Below are positions 15,301 to 25,800 of a stretch of DNA of 64,000 nt, piece by piece. Below the pieces are notes generated by a model that saw only the letters and a program-made list of their open reading frames with translations, ran no database searches and had not been told where the DNA came from. Position numbers and translations under genes: made by a program. The stretch is from Crambe crambe. Taxonomy: Eukaryota; Porifera; Demospongiae; Poecilosclerida; Crambeidae. How positions within the stretch are numbered: position 1 is the stretch's first letter; every line of letters starts with the position of its first letter. The stretch is from assembly GCA_963924555.1 (NCBI GenBank), contig OZ004592.1, forward strand, positions 5,890,001 through 5,954,000, read 5' to 3'.

Positions 15301-18300
15301 TCACTAATTCAATTTGTTCCTCCCTGACAGCTGTGGGTTAATTGGATCAGAGACTGAATGTTGGTACAGGCCGAACCACACACCACCAAAGATCAACATA
15401 AGCTAATTGTTGTGTCAGGGACTTGATAAGTGAGATAAACAAGTCTGGGTTTGTTTGTGGTCACTTCTTTTCATATGTCATGCAGACTCTTGTGCCTACT
15501 TCATTCAGCATGTTCTCTATTCCTTCAGGTGGATCCAACCCTACAAGTGCCTGAAGCAGAATGCTGGAATGGCCACTTAGTCCACAATACTTCATCACCA
15601 CCCAATAGAATAACCATCATTTTCTAATCATTGGAACTACTTCAGATAACACTATCTCTTAATAGAGAATGCACAAGTGTTCTTTTAGGCTAATAATATA
15701 AAAGTGTTCACTGAAGGAAACTTACAAACTGGTTTGTTGATCATGTGATATTGGAACAATAATTTATTTATTATTGTTTGATAAACAAAACCACACCTTC
15801 TCCTCATCTCTGCACTATTATATTACCGATTCCCTCATTACATCCTCAAGGTCACACGTAGGGGAGTTTCCTCTCTTTAAACCATTCACACCCGCCCCCC
15901 CCCCCACCCTAATGCCACACCCCTCCTACAAGGTCACATGGGATCACTTTCTCCCATTGTTTGAAAAATAAACATATGATAAATGTTTATGTTATTCTAT
16001 TACAGATATCGTCATCACATTTCCTTGTTTTATGGGAAACAGGTGACTGAGTACTTTGTTTGAAAATAACACATTATAGCATTACTAACCCCCTACTTTG
16101 GTCACATGGGAATGCCTATCAAGCCCATTATTTCAACTGAATACCAAAAATAATGAGTGGGAAGTCTCCCCCTTATCCAGTGTGAATACTACACTATCAT
16201 GGGATGAGATGGACATCATAATCTCTGATTCCCATACCTACACATTGGATATTGGGTCAAATTGCCACATTAGGATGTAATTATCATACACCTATGACCT
16301 CTACACTACATGTGTCTCTATAGGATATTGATAATTCATAAGAACAAGAAACAGGGCATATCCAGTGAAAGAATACACTGTAACTAATTTAATATATTCA
16401 GAGCTCAAGTCAACCCCCCCTCCCCTCAGAAACCTATAAATTCATTTTTAAAGACAAAAGTGTCCCTATGAAAACTGCTTGAGAGCCAAAGAGATAATTA
16501 GCGTGAGATGTGACATCTCCCCAACAAACTGAAGTGGGGTCTGCCTGTTGCTTGGCAATGGTAACCACTTCATTTGATTAATAGGTGACTAGGTGAGAAG
16601 TGACGGGCCGTCAAGGGGGGGGAGTGGTACATGATAACCAACTAGGGGGTAGTAATGATAACCGTAATAATATCAAAAGGTTATCAGTCTGTTACTTAAT
16701 GATTTCTCAGTCCACAAAACACTTCCACATGACCTCTGGTACCTTGCCTTCTTTGGGTTCACTTAGGAAAACCCTATAACTATGGCCTGAGGGATACCAC
16801 AAGGCTACTTCCTTGCTTGGTAGACCTGAGATAAGCTGTGCTTGGCATGATGCAATCCGATGGAAGTGCTGGGATGTATAAAACTAAGTTACTGGTGCTA
16901 AAGATAGTACACACAAGTCATATGACCAATAGATTCATGGCAACCACCACCAAAAAAGTGATGCAGGTACTTTCACTCTGCACATGCCCAGACAAATACA
17001 AACCTTAATGATGTCAAATTAGGAGCTTTGTTGGCGAATGTATTACCAAATTTAGGTTAACTCAGGTAAGCAATCTACACGTGTGGAAGCGGATAACTTT
17101 TGGTGTTGATCGAGTGAGTGATTGTTTTAGTACACATTTGCCAGATTTTTAACCCTCAATATTTACATACTTGATGACCCTTTACCAGCTAGATCATATT
17201 CCTAACGAGATCATGATCTAAGGGTCTAAAGACTGGTCTATAATTTGATACACTTGACTAACCAAAACCAATCAACCCACTCGAATAATGTACCTTTTAG
17301 ACTATATACCGAGCAGTGTCCAATAAATTACATTCTAAAAGAACAGGTGTAATCAAACACCGACTGAGTGGGCGAATTGGTCAATTTTTCCCCCAATTAA
17401 GTTGGAAACCAATCAATTTTTACCTGCTCTCCAATGAGTGTGGTTAGATTAGGTGCCACGTTTCCCATCTTGGTTGACAGATAGCCACTCAGTTTCTTCC
17501 GGTACTCTACCAACGCAATCACTCTGGTGGCAAACATCTTGATATTGATAAGATCAATAGGAGAGATGTCCATGCCTGGGAAAAATTAAGGAGAATGTAA
17601 TGAGACACTATCACATCGTGGTGACTAGTTTTTTAAAAGCAAACAGCTGGTCCCTGGCTATTTCCTGGAAAGGCTGAAAGGCTAATGGGTTCACTTTTCA
17701 TATGAAACCAGCTGCTACTGAGGAATCATTGACTTACCCATGGACATTTTAGCAGCTTCATAGATGGCCTCTGCCTTCATGGAGTCCATGACTAACTCCT
17801 CCAGGGCATCTAACTTATCCTCTGTTAGGTCCTTACGGGAGCCTATGAACTTCACAACCTTAATGGAGAGAAAAGCAGTTTTATGATACTTGGAGGCCCC
17901 CACTCCCATGAATAAAGGTGTCTCAGAGGTTTTTGGCAGAGGTGCATGTTGACCTCTTTGAAGTACAGGATAAACTGTGTTAATTTACTAACCTTTGTTA
18001 GTAAACTGTGTTAGTTTACTAACCTTTGTGTACATGTAGTTGTCAGGCACAATCTTGACCAACTCTGGAAAATGATATGAATACCACTCCCTGTACAAAA
18101 CAGAATATTATGGTCTGAATATAGAGGGGGCAGGGAAGTGAGGGAGAGGGCATGGAGTTCTGGAGGGGAGGAAAAGAGGTCCTCTTCAATTTATGAAAAC
18201 ACACCTTATCCTCATAGAGAAAGTATTGATGTCTTTATCCATCTGATCCAACAAGCTAATGGTCTGGATTATCATGTTATCTGAGCGGTGGACGTTGAAC

Positions 18301-19198
18301 TTGACCTTAGCACGGGAGTAGCTATGTCCCAGTCCAAGCTGGGCTTGCGCAGCTGCTGGAGCCGTCAAGCCACTCACTAGCTTATGGAAGTAGAGACGGA
18401 TACCACGCAACATCTCTGCCACAGTACCACCTCAAAATAGAAACAATATATAAATGTAAAAGTTAACTGGTATGGTGACCCTTTACCCTATAGAATTTTT
18501 AACTGACCAGATGTACATGGAATGTCAAGAGTTTCTTGAATCGCAGCTCCCAATTTAGAATCTGCCACACCAAGAACAAACTTAGACTTCTTCTTCTTCA
18601 TTGGGACATTGTTCATCAGAAATACTTTCAAGTCGTCATGAACGAGTCCTAAATTAATAATTAACTAAGTGGGTGGGCAGAGGTTCACTGTTAGTATGTC
18701 CCTTTACCTAATATAGTAACGTTAATATCCTATTACCCAATATCTCCCATAGCCTTAGGTTTACTGTTAGTATGCACCTTTACCCGATATTAAGCTTACT
18801 GTTAGTATGTCCCTTACCTAATATCTCAAATACAGTAACAAGGGTATGTATTAACTTACCTTCAGAAATGCAGTTAATGTTTTCCAGTGCATTGATACCA
18901 CTCTTGAAGGGGCCGAATGCGTCCAGGGTCAGCATGGACCCAAACCGTGCAAAGTCCAGCACTGCTTCCTGCACCTCTGGGAGAAGTGCTCCAATGTCCT
19001 CCACCTCCTCACACCTGAAGATGGAATAGCCAGAGGCATGTTCAAACAGCACCAGCAGCACCTGCAGAAGTGAAAAGAAGACCATGGTATCCATGGTGAT
19101 TCAATGCACCTATGCTAACTCATACTCTCCTTCTTAACCACACCTATGCTGTAAGCTTCTCTCATACAACGCAACACGGTCAAAAGGAGACTTACCAT
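371..19198 (-). CDS. NOP56: NOP56, box C/D snoRNP core protein (11 coding exons)
   Basis: Nop56 is a nucleolar scaffold protein of box C/D snoRNPs, which 2'-O-methylate rRNA and help process it. Coding exons with consensus splice sites are 19196-19198 (ATG only), 18860-19061, 18508-18648, 18205-18430, 18024-18090, 17738-17858, 17424-17575, 12849-12949, 2922-3070, 1021-1168 and 371-863. They sum to 1803 bases, 600 residues, close to the usual size of animal NOP56. The N-terminal domain starts [20 protein letters not shown]. The NOP domain is intact ([57 protein letters not shown]), and the acidic/lysine-rich KKX tail typical of the family is present. NOP58 is excluded by the N-terminus and the [12 protein letters not shown] segment. 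Three introns of 1.75, 4.5 and 9.8 kb are far larger than any other intron in the window. It diverges from PPIH. Confidence 0.95.
1169..2921. other. NOP56 large intron (1.75 kb), no nested gene seen
   Basis: This intron lies between the exons ending SRIDCFS and beginning DTPTTAFGD, with GT and AG ends on the minus strand. It is AT-rich with short open frames that show no recognisable protein. Vertebrate NOP56 introns host snoRNAs, but I found no box C/box D pair with a closing stem here. Confidence 0.7.
5157..5330. repeat. Two direct copies of an ~85-bp block in the NOP56 intron
   Basis: The segment starting with the words GTAGGAAGAAAACTAGAAAA at about 5157 recurs at about 5250 with small indels. 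Both copies run through a shared TTCGAGGAAGGAACTA core and a CCAGGAAGAGGAA end. It is a recent local duplication of non-coding DNA. Confidence 0.8.
6190..6300. repeat. ~33-40 bp tandem repeat, three copies
   Basis: Three imperfect copies share the words GAGAAATGGCAACAT and GAATGAAGTGAAA. The array produces a spurious phenylalanine/leucine-rich 132-codon frame on the minus strand. It lies in the 9.8 kb NOP56 intron. Confidence 0.75.
12950..17423. other. NOP56 large intron (4.5 kb) with a minisatellite, no gene seen
   Basis: This intron separates the exon ending TTLIGEQ from the exon beginning [10 protein letters not shown]. Its first 600 bp (on the plus strand) are a five-copy minisatellite; the rest is AT-rich and includes an ATA/ATT-type triplet run at about 14941-14967 and a poly-C run near 15896-15906. 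Open frames of up to 97 codons have no recognisable content. Confidence 0.65.
12974..13540. repeat. Minisatellite, ~122-bp unit, five copies
   Basis: Units begin near 12974, 13096, 13187, 13310 and 13433, each marked by AGGTCAGTAATTTCCTTCAA and then CTCCAACATGCATCTCAATG. Unit two is shortened to about 91 bp by an internal deletion. Copies differ by only a few bases, so the array is young. Confidence 0.9.
17980..18024. repeat. Short duplication of the NOP56 exon 5 splice donor
   Basis: On the minus strand the donor context CAAAGGTTAGTAAACTAACA at the end of exon 18024-18090 is repeated about 24 bp into the intron with one change. Two GTTAGT donor-like sites therefore lie close together. Confidence 0.7.
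18661..18860. repeat. Tandem repeat filling a NOP56 intron
   Basis: Three or four degenerate copies of a unit containing TTACTGTTAGTATG and CCTTTACC, then TAATAT, occupy nearly the whole 210-bp intron between the exons at 18508-18648 and 18860-19061. Confidence 0.7.
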
Positions 19199-19312
19199 GA
19201 CTTAAAAAGCCTACAAACTGAACTTGGCAACCAAGTTACTAGCTCGAGTGAGGCCACGTGGTCGTTTACGCCCGTGCGTGGATTTTAAAGTGCAAAGTTC
19301 ATCTTTCTCAAC
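19199..19312. promoter_or_regulatory. Divergent promoter NOP56/PPIH with an E-box
   Basis: Only 114 bp separate the NOP56 and PPIH start codons, so the two genes must share promoter sequence. A CACGTG E-box lies at 19255-19260. Nop56 is a classical Myc target in other animals; regulation here is inferred. Confidence 0.65.
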
Positions 19313-19920
19313 ATGGCTAATGAACAGGAGCAACCCAAACAAGTAAATCCAGTGGTGTTTTTTGACATCTCCATTGGAGGGATTGATATGGGGAGGATGA
19401 AAATGGAGTTATTTGCAGACGTTGTGCCTAAAACAGCTGAGAACTTCAGGCAATTCTGCACTGGAGAGTATCGCAAGGATGGAGTGCCCCAGGGCTACAA
19501 ATCCTCTATTTTCCATCGCATCATCAAGGACTTTATGATACAGGGTGGGTTAAGCCATGAAATCATATGGAAAGAATACATGTATGGCTCCTATCTTATT
19601 CACTTTATGTAGGTGGTGATTTTGTCAAGGGAGATGGAACGGGATCTATGAGTATTTATGGAAGTATGTTTGCTGATGAGAGTTTCAAACTGAAACATGA
19701 TGCCCCTGGACTGCTCTCCATGGCCAACAGTGGGCCTGCAACGAATGGCTGCCAGTTCTTCATCACTTGTGCCAAGTGTGACTTTCTAGATGGGAAGCAT
19801 GTTGTGTTTGGTAAGGTGGTGGAGGGACTCTTAATCATGAGGAAGATAGAGAATGTACCAACAGGACCCAATAACAAACCTAAACTTCCTGTTGTCATAA
19901 CCCAATGTGGAGAGATGTAG
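19313..19920 (+). CDS. PPIH: PPIH, U4/U6 snRNP-associated cyclophilin
   Basis: Peptidyl-prolyl cis-trans isomerase H belongs to the U4/U6.U5 tri-snRNP, where it contacts PRPF4/PRPF3. Two exons, 19313-19544 and 19613-19920, join to 179 residues with a 68-bp intron. The cyclophilin fold is complete: [15 protein letters not shown] with the catalytic Arg region, then [20 protein letters not shown], then the active-site segment [11 protein letters not shown]. The H-type signatures are [13 protein letters not shown] at the N-terminus and [20 protein letters not shown] at the C-terminus, which separate it from PPIA and PPIE. The start gives the expected short leader before VNPVVFF. It runs tail to tail with the ADP-ribosylhydrolase gene, 88 bp between stops. 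Confidence 0.97.
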
Positions 19921-20008
19921 CCAAAAAACCATTGCATTTTTACACATTTCTGTAATAATACAGTCACTGTTGGAAGAATATTAATGCTGACAGCTAATCC
20001 TTTGAGTT

Positions 20009-22548
20009 TCAGACTAGGCCAGTGATTTTGAGGAAAGCATCGACTTTCTTGTCCAGCCATTCTCGATGCTTGAACTGAAGCAAGTCTTCTGGTAGAGCCT
20101 TGAATCCCAGCTTGCATCCCATCAATGCTCCACACACTGCAGCATTACTGGAAAGCAAATAACAGCACTTGCTTTAATATGTTCACACACTACAATGTTG
20201 GTATAGTAACTAGCTAGCTTATTGTTTCCCCCCCCCCTCCCCCCAGGGAATTTTGATAGATATACATACATACACTTGGGGTTTATGTATAGCGGAGATT
20301 GCAGAATCTTGGAACAATACATGGCCTTATATGAAGCTATTCATTATTTAATCTCATGCAGTTCATTTACTCTTGTGTATTTGCACACCCTTTACTTCCA
20401 TATTATAACCTTGGGGACCCAGTGTACCAGGTGAAAAATTTTGGAATCTCCCGTAGCTAAGCTACATATAGCTGCTTTGTACCTGTCAGCATCTCCACCC
20501 TCCATGATGACTTCAGTGATGGTTTTTCTGAAGTCTGTTCCTACACGCAGGCCATAAAAACCAGAGCCTAATGCCTTGAATGTGTATCCAATGGAGCTCT
20601 TTCCGTCCAGCTTCAGATTCTTCAGAGAACTGTTAATGTGTTTCTCCATTTCCTTCTGCTGATCTTTATGTTCAAGACACTTGTTAGCTTCCTATAGCAG
20701 ATATTTGAAGGGAAACAGCATGATGTAAGGTACCTACATTTGGCACAGTGGAATTTTTGAATAAAGTTGTGCATTGTAAAAATAGTGTCCCCTTCGTAGG
20801 AAGTTTCATGGCATATGTAACTCACTGCAATTGATTTCTTGATTAGAGTAGAAAGTTGATCTTTCTTCATCGGGTTATAAGCTCCTTGCAACATCAGTGC
20901 AATCTGAAAGCATCATTCAATCGTGAAACGGCAGTCGTCAATAGCTCTAAGCTATCCTATAATAACCTACTGCAGTGGTCACTGCAACACAACTCGCTGA
21001 ACATCTAGGATCTGCATGCGTGACCTTGGCAATGTTAATGGTGTTGGCTGACACTTTGGAGATGTCTATAGAGAGAGAGAGAGAGAGCTGCATGAGCATA
21101 CATTCAAGGGAATTGTCACAAATATTAACATACATCATGCCACCATACTATTACTGCATGCAATAGTCAATCAAAATTAATAGCTATAGAGTCCATGGAA
21201 AGCAAAATAGTTCCCCAGCCCATTATAACTGGTATAGTTATGTACCATTGAAATTGAATGCTCCTAATATTGAGGTCCTCATGATAGCACCATTGGCTGC
21301 AAGGTATCTCCTGCATGCATGCAGAATGGAGTTATAATTATTATTATCTTACCCATGCATGCACTCACCCTGAATTCTCCCAAACCGTTTCTGCTGCTTT
21401 TACTGGTTCCGTAAGAAAGTTATGACTTTGTAAAGTGCGTGAAACTGTTAAACCAATTCCCATTCCACCTATGGATAGGATAGGGGATTAAGAAATCAAA
21501 TTCCTCATTCCACAGATTAGGAACATGAATGATATTACCGATGTCTCCTAGTTCCTTGAAACCATGACGCATCCAGTTGTACATTCTTGAAGCAAAGTCC
21601 AATTGGTCGACCTTCCCATTCAACTCTGTCAGCATCAACATAATCAGCAACATCTACAACAAGGAAAGCACAAAGTTCTCATAAAATCATACCAGATGAT
21701 CACACTCTCATACGACTTACTTGGTCTGTATCATCTGTCCAATCCCCTTGCTCCCACCTTCAGATAAACAAAATCACTACATGAAATCTTTATAGTCCAT
21801 GGCATAGATAGCTAGCTATGGTATAGGCTACCTTGAACGATGAAAATCTTGTACTATACTGTCATAGGTCAACTCCTTCTTGTAATATCCCATTGCTTCT
21901 TTCTTGTTCATAAATTCAGTAGCCAGTCCTGCGAGAAATTATTACATATAATCCTGCTGAAGGTCTGTGTGCTCCTAGATCTAAAGATATGATGTTCTTA
22001 CCAAGGGCGTCACCAATAGCCTGCCCGTATATCACCCCCTTGATTCGATCAACAATATCCTCCCTCGTCAATTTAGACCACCTCTCAGTGTAAACATGAG
22101 AACTCGTCCCTTCTTCACCTTCTGCTTCAATCTTCTCCACTTCCATTTCTCCACTGCCATTTGCCGTCTTCTCTTCATCTCCGGCTCCTGCTCCAGTTTT
22201 CTCAACTTCCATTTCTTCATTTGCCTCCCCCTCCTCCCCCTGGTCTTGCTTACTCCCTTCATCATCTTGATTGACTCCTTCCTCACTTCTACTACTACAA
22301 TATTTCTCCTTCAAATCGTCTGCCAGTTTTGGGTCGATATTACTGACAGCTACCATTAGGACTTCAGGGAGATTCGACTGCTCCCTTTTTAGCCAGAGTC
22401 TCAGGACTTTCTCCAGATTATCTTCATCTGAGCCGCCTTCGGACTTTAAGGCCTCTATCTCCTCCTGAGGGAGACTCAAATGGCGGCTCAAGGCCTCCCA
22501 CTTGCTGGCTATGCTCTTCAACTCCTCTGAAACGACGTCTGGATTCAT
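20009..22548 (-). CDS. Death-domain + ADP-ribosylglycohydrolase (ARH) fusion
   Basis: Predicted to remove ADP-ribose from proteins or from ADP-ribose derivatives, coupled to a Death-fold interaction domain. Exons, minus strand: 22002-22548, 21832-21928, 21721-21757, 21539-21653, 21369-21468, 21246-21310, 20971-21065, about 20738-20903, about 20483-20687 and 20009-20147, about 521 residues. Residues ~5-85 look like a Death domain (KWEALSRHLSLPQEEIEAL, then KVLRLWLKRE, then VAVSNIDPKLADDL). Residues ~86-165 are an acidic linker. From ~170 the ARH fold follows: VIYGQAIGDALG, the metal-binding WTDDTDQ, GAIMRTS, and GGDADSNAAVCGALMG with the second Asp pair. All expected Mg-binding acidic motifs are present, so it should be active. 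Which ARH subfamily is unclear; the boundary between exons near 20690-20740 is the least certain splice. Divergent from the PARP gene. Confidence 0.88.
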
Positions 22549-22833
22549 GATTTTTTTGATTTTTTTTTTGGAAAGGTGGGTGTGGCAGTCAATTCAACCA
22601 CGCCCCTATGATTATATGTGATACGCCTGGTGTGTCATCTGTTAATGTTGGGTGCTGTGCTGTGATTCACACTAGCGCATCTTGACTTCTGCTGTAGAAC
22701 CTAGTTCTTCAGGTGCAGTTTTTGAGTTATTGTGTAATGCTGTAGAGTTACAGAAGTCATAGGTAGCCACATTAAACTAAATTTTTGGGAATTCTACAAT
22801 TATTAGAAACCTTTGACAGTCTTCCCCTGGATC
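22549..22833. promoter_or_regulatory. Divergent promoter, ARH eraser / PARP writer
   Basis: The 285 bp between the two start codons must hold both promoters. I see no textbook element apart from a T run near 22553-22570 and a CCACGCCCC box at about 22597. Confidence 0.55.
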
Positions 22834-25800
22834 ATGGCTGATTTACCACCATCAGTTGATGAAGGGGGAGGGGGAGAGACTAGACCTGGAATTCGCCTTC
22901 AGTGGCCTGCAAGTGACAGGCCATTCGACGTGGAGTTGGAGAAAGACCTACTGGAGTCTCGACTAGAAATGAAAATAGGAGAAGAAGACAGCGTCAAGAA
23001 GATTTCCTTCTCTGATGACAAGATCCAAGCCTATGTGGAATTGGAGAATGAGTCAGGTACTGTGCTATTATTAGTGGGTACACTTTACATGACTTCCAAC
23101 AGACATAGACAAAGTGCTCTCTAGCTCACTGAATCTGCGCAAGGGTCAGCCTCCACTAGTTATGGAGCGCTTTGACCTCTTGGAGGTGTGGCGTCCCTAC
23201 TTGATAGTGAAGGGGTTGGAAGAATGGATGATAGAGGACGTTGACATGATAAAGGATCATTTCCAAGCTGAAGCCAATGGAGCTCAGATACAGTCCATTG
23301 ATGTGCATGGATCTGAAACTATCATTATGTTTGCTAGTCCACAAGGTACAAAACCTGCTTTGGGGTCACTGGGTGTATGTGGAGGTCACTGGGTGTATGT
23401 GGAGGTCACTGGGTGTCTGTGGGGGGGTGGGTCACTGGGTGTATGTGGGGGTCAATGGGTGCTTGTGGGGTGGGGAGTCACTGGGTGTATATGGGGGGGG
23501 GGGGGGGGGGGGGGGTCACTGGATATATGTGGGGTGTATGTTTGGGTGATCAGATAATGACTGCCAACCCCTGTTGTTGTTGTTGTTACTGCTGTTGTTA
23601 TTATTTTCATGATCAAAGTATGCCATTATCACTACTGAACTCTGAACTCTGTTATTTGTCTAGTTGCTTTGAGATTTGGATCAAGCACTGAGTTACTTGG
23701 AATTGTGATTCAACTTGAAGTTGGGTATACCTCATCAGCTCCCAAGGTGGAGAAAGAGGTGTTAGCTGTGAGAGGTTTACCCAGAACAAAAATTCCTGTG
23801 GAGAAGATGGAAAATGCTTTATTGAAATACTTCTCAAGACATTCAAAATTGGAAGCAACTGAATGTCGAATAGTAAAAGGAGTTGGTTATTTAACATTTG
23901 AAGACCCTAAAGGTAAGGATAATACTGGCTACAGTTGAATATCTCAATATGGATGCTTTTTGGGGAACCTGAAAAAATGCCTTATTATTAGAAGAAGTTC
24001 CTTTTTTTTTCCTATTAATACACACTGACAATGGCAAACAGAAAAGTATCCTGATTATGGAGATGCAGGGTTTCATCTAGGAATTCACCTTGGGGGGGGG
24101 GGAAGCTCACCGATTGCGTGGGCATAGGCCACAGCAGGGGAGGGGGATGTGCCCCCTCCCACATGAAGCACGAAGGCAAAAATGCTTAAGTATCCCTTTG
24201 AAGTTGGGTCGGTTGGGGGGGGGGCAGAAGTTGAGCTGTTTGTGGGGGGAAGCTCCCCCCTCTGCGCCCCCTAGATAAAACCTTGGAGATTGGAGTCCGG
24301 TTCCATCATCAAAGACTCATTATTACACATACAGCTGTGAAGTTAATACTATCTAACTCTCCTACTGCTTCCTTTATTGCTGGGAGTGCCCTGCAGTTGT
24401 CTGCAATTCCGATATCACAGATGAAAAACTCTGCAGCTGATGATAATTCTGGAGTGTCTGCTTCTCCACCTTTGCGATCAGACTCGACTACATCCTGTGG
24501 TTCCTTGTTCTCCCCGAGTAGTTCTTCAAGTTCTATGCATATGAAGGCTGGGTTTAGCAGGGAGTTATCACGTGACTCCTTTGATTCCGTTTCCTCTTCT
24601 GAAAATCAACCTATCTTTATCTGTGATGTGTCAGATCCTGAAGATTCTCTTCGAGTTCAAGCTTCCTCCACTTCTGATAGGCAGCATAGCTTTGGACGAC
24701 CACCTTCCTCTCAACCTATTCAGGTATCTTCTACTGCCCCTCAGCAGAGACAGATCCAGAATGCTATCTCTACTCTACCACCCGTGCCAGAAAACCCCCC
24801 AAAGTTTGGTGAGTCCACTGCGCTAAGTTTGTATAATAATTCCACAGAGTTTGTATAAAGAATTCCACATATGAGTGTGTTGTTAATGGAATTAGATAAC
24901 TCAACCACAACTACCGCATGTACTAAAAGGCAATTCCCTACAATTGTTCAGCTATCAATATGTCTATTTTTGTAGCAGCTGCCCTGAAGTTATTATTATT
25001 ATTTTAATTACAGGAGTAAGCCCCATCAAATCAGATGAACACATGGCAGTTCAAGATATAGACACATCATATGATCACACCAAGGAGGTCCAATTAGAGT
25101 TCAAAAGTCATCCCACCAGAGTTCACATCGATGACGTTCCACCTCATAAGAGGGACAGGTCCTTGATTGAGCTTTACATGAAGAGCTTAGCATTTACTGA
25201 GTGTACTGTGAAGCAGTATGGGAAGTCATTCATGGCCACCTTCCAACAACCAATAGGTGATACATACTTAGTAATATGGTTGTCATTTGTATGTGGCTAT
25301 GATATGATATGGTGTCTTGTGGATGCAGATTTCCAGAAGTTGAAGGAGAAAAGTCGAAAACAACACCTGGACTCTTATGTGTTATCTTTGTATGCACTGG
25401 ATTCTACTAAACAAATCTTGGTCTCTGGACTAGGGACCACGATACCACCTTATTTCGTGAAGACTCACTTTGAACTATACTCTGGAAAAGAGTCTGTGGA
25501 CGATGTGAAGACTTTACCGTCAGATAGAGCTGTGGTCACTTTCAAAGATTCAAAAAGTAAGTTCCATGTTAGCCGAGTGACTTTATTATTAGTGTAATAT
25601 TTATAACAACAGGTGTTGATGTGATCATGAGTGAACCAAAGTGCATGCAACTTGGTGACACCAGTATCTCTATCACTGAATACTATGATTTCATGTCTTA
25701 CGATGAAGAAGACTGCAGTGACGTCTCACCATCTATGGCTGCATCACACTCTCAGCAACAAGTGATTCCTCCACCCCAACAACCCCCAAAGTATAAATGG

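Noticed and set aside
15220-15310. Possible box C/D snoRNA in a NOP56 intron (GTGATGA and CTGA on the minus strand, about 70 bases apart)
   Set aside because: The bases outside boxes C and D cannot form a closing stem and no internal C'/D' pair is clear. The same test failed at 9958, 14563, 15593 and 16008.
23370-23560. Gly/Val/Trp-rich repeat frames continuing PARP exon 2
   Set aside because: They read through the donor after SPQ into the G-rich intron array; the join to exon 23664 keeps the RRM-like protein.
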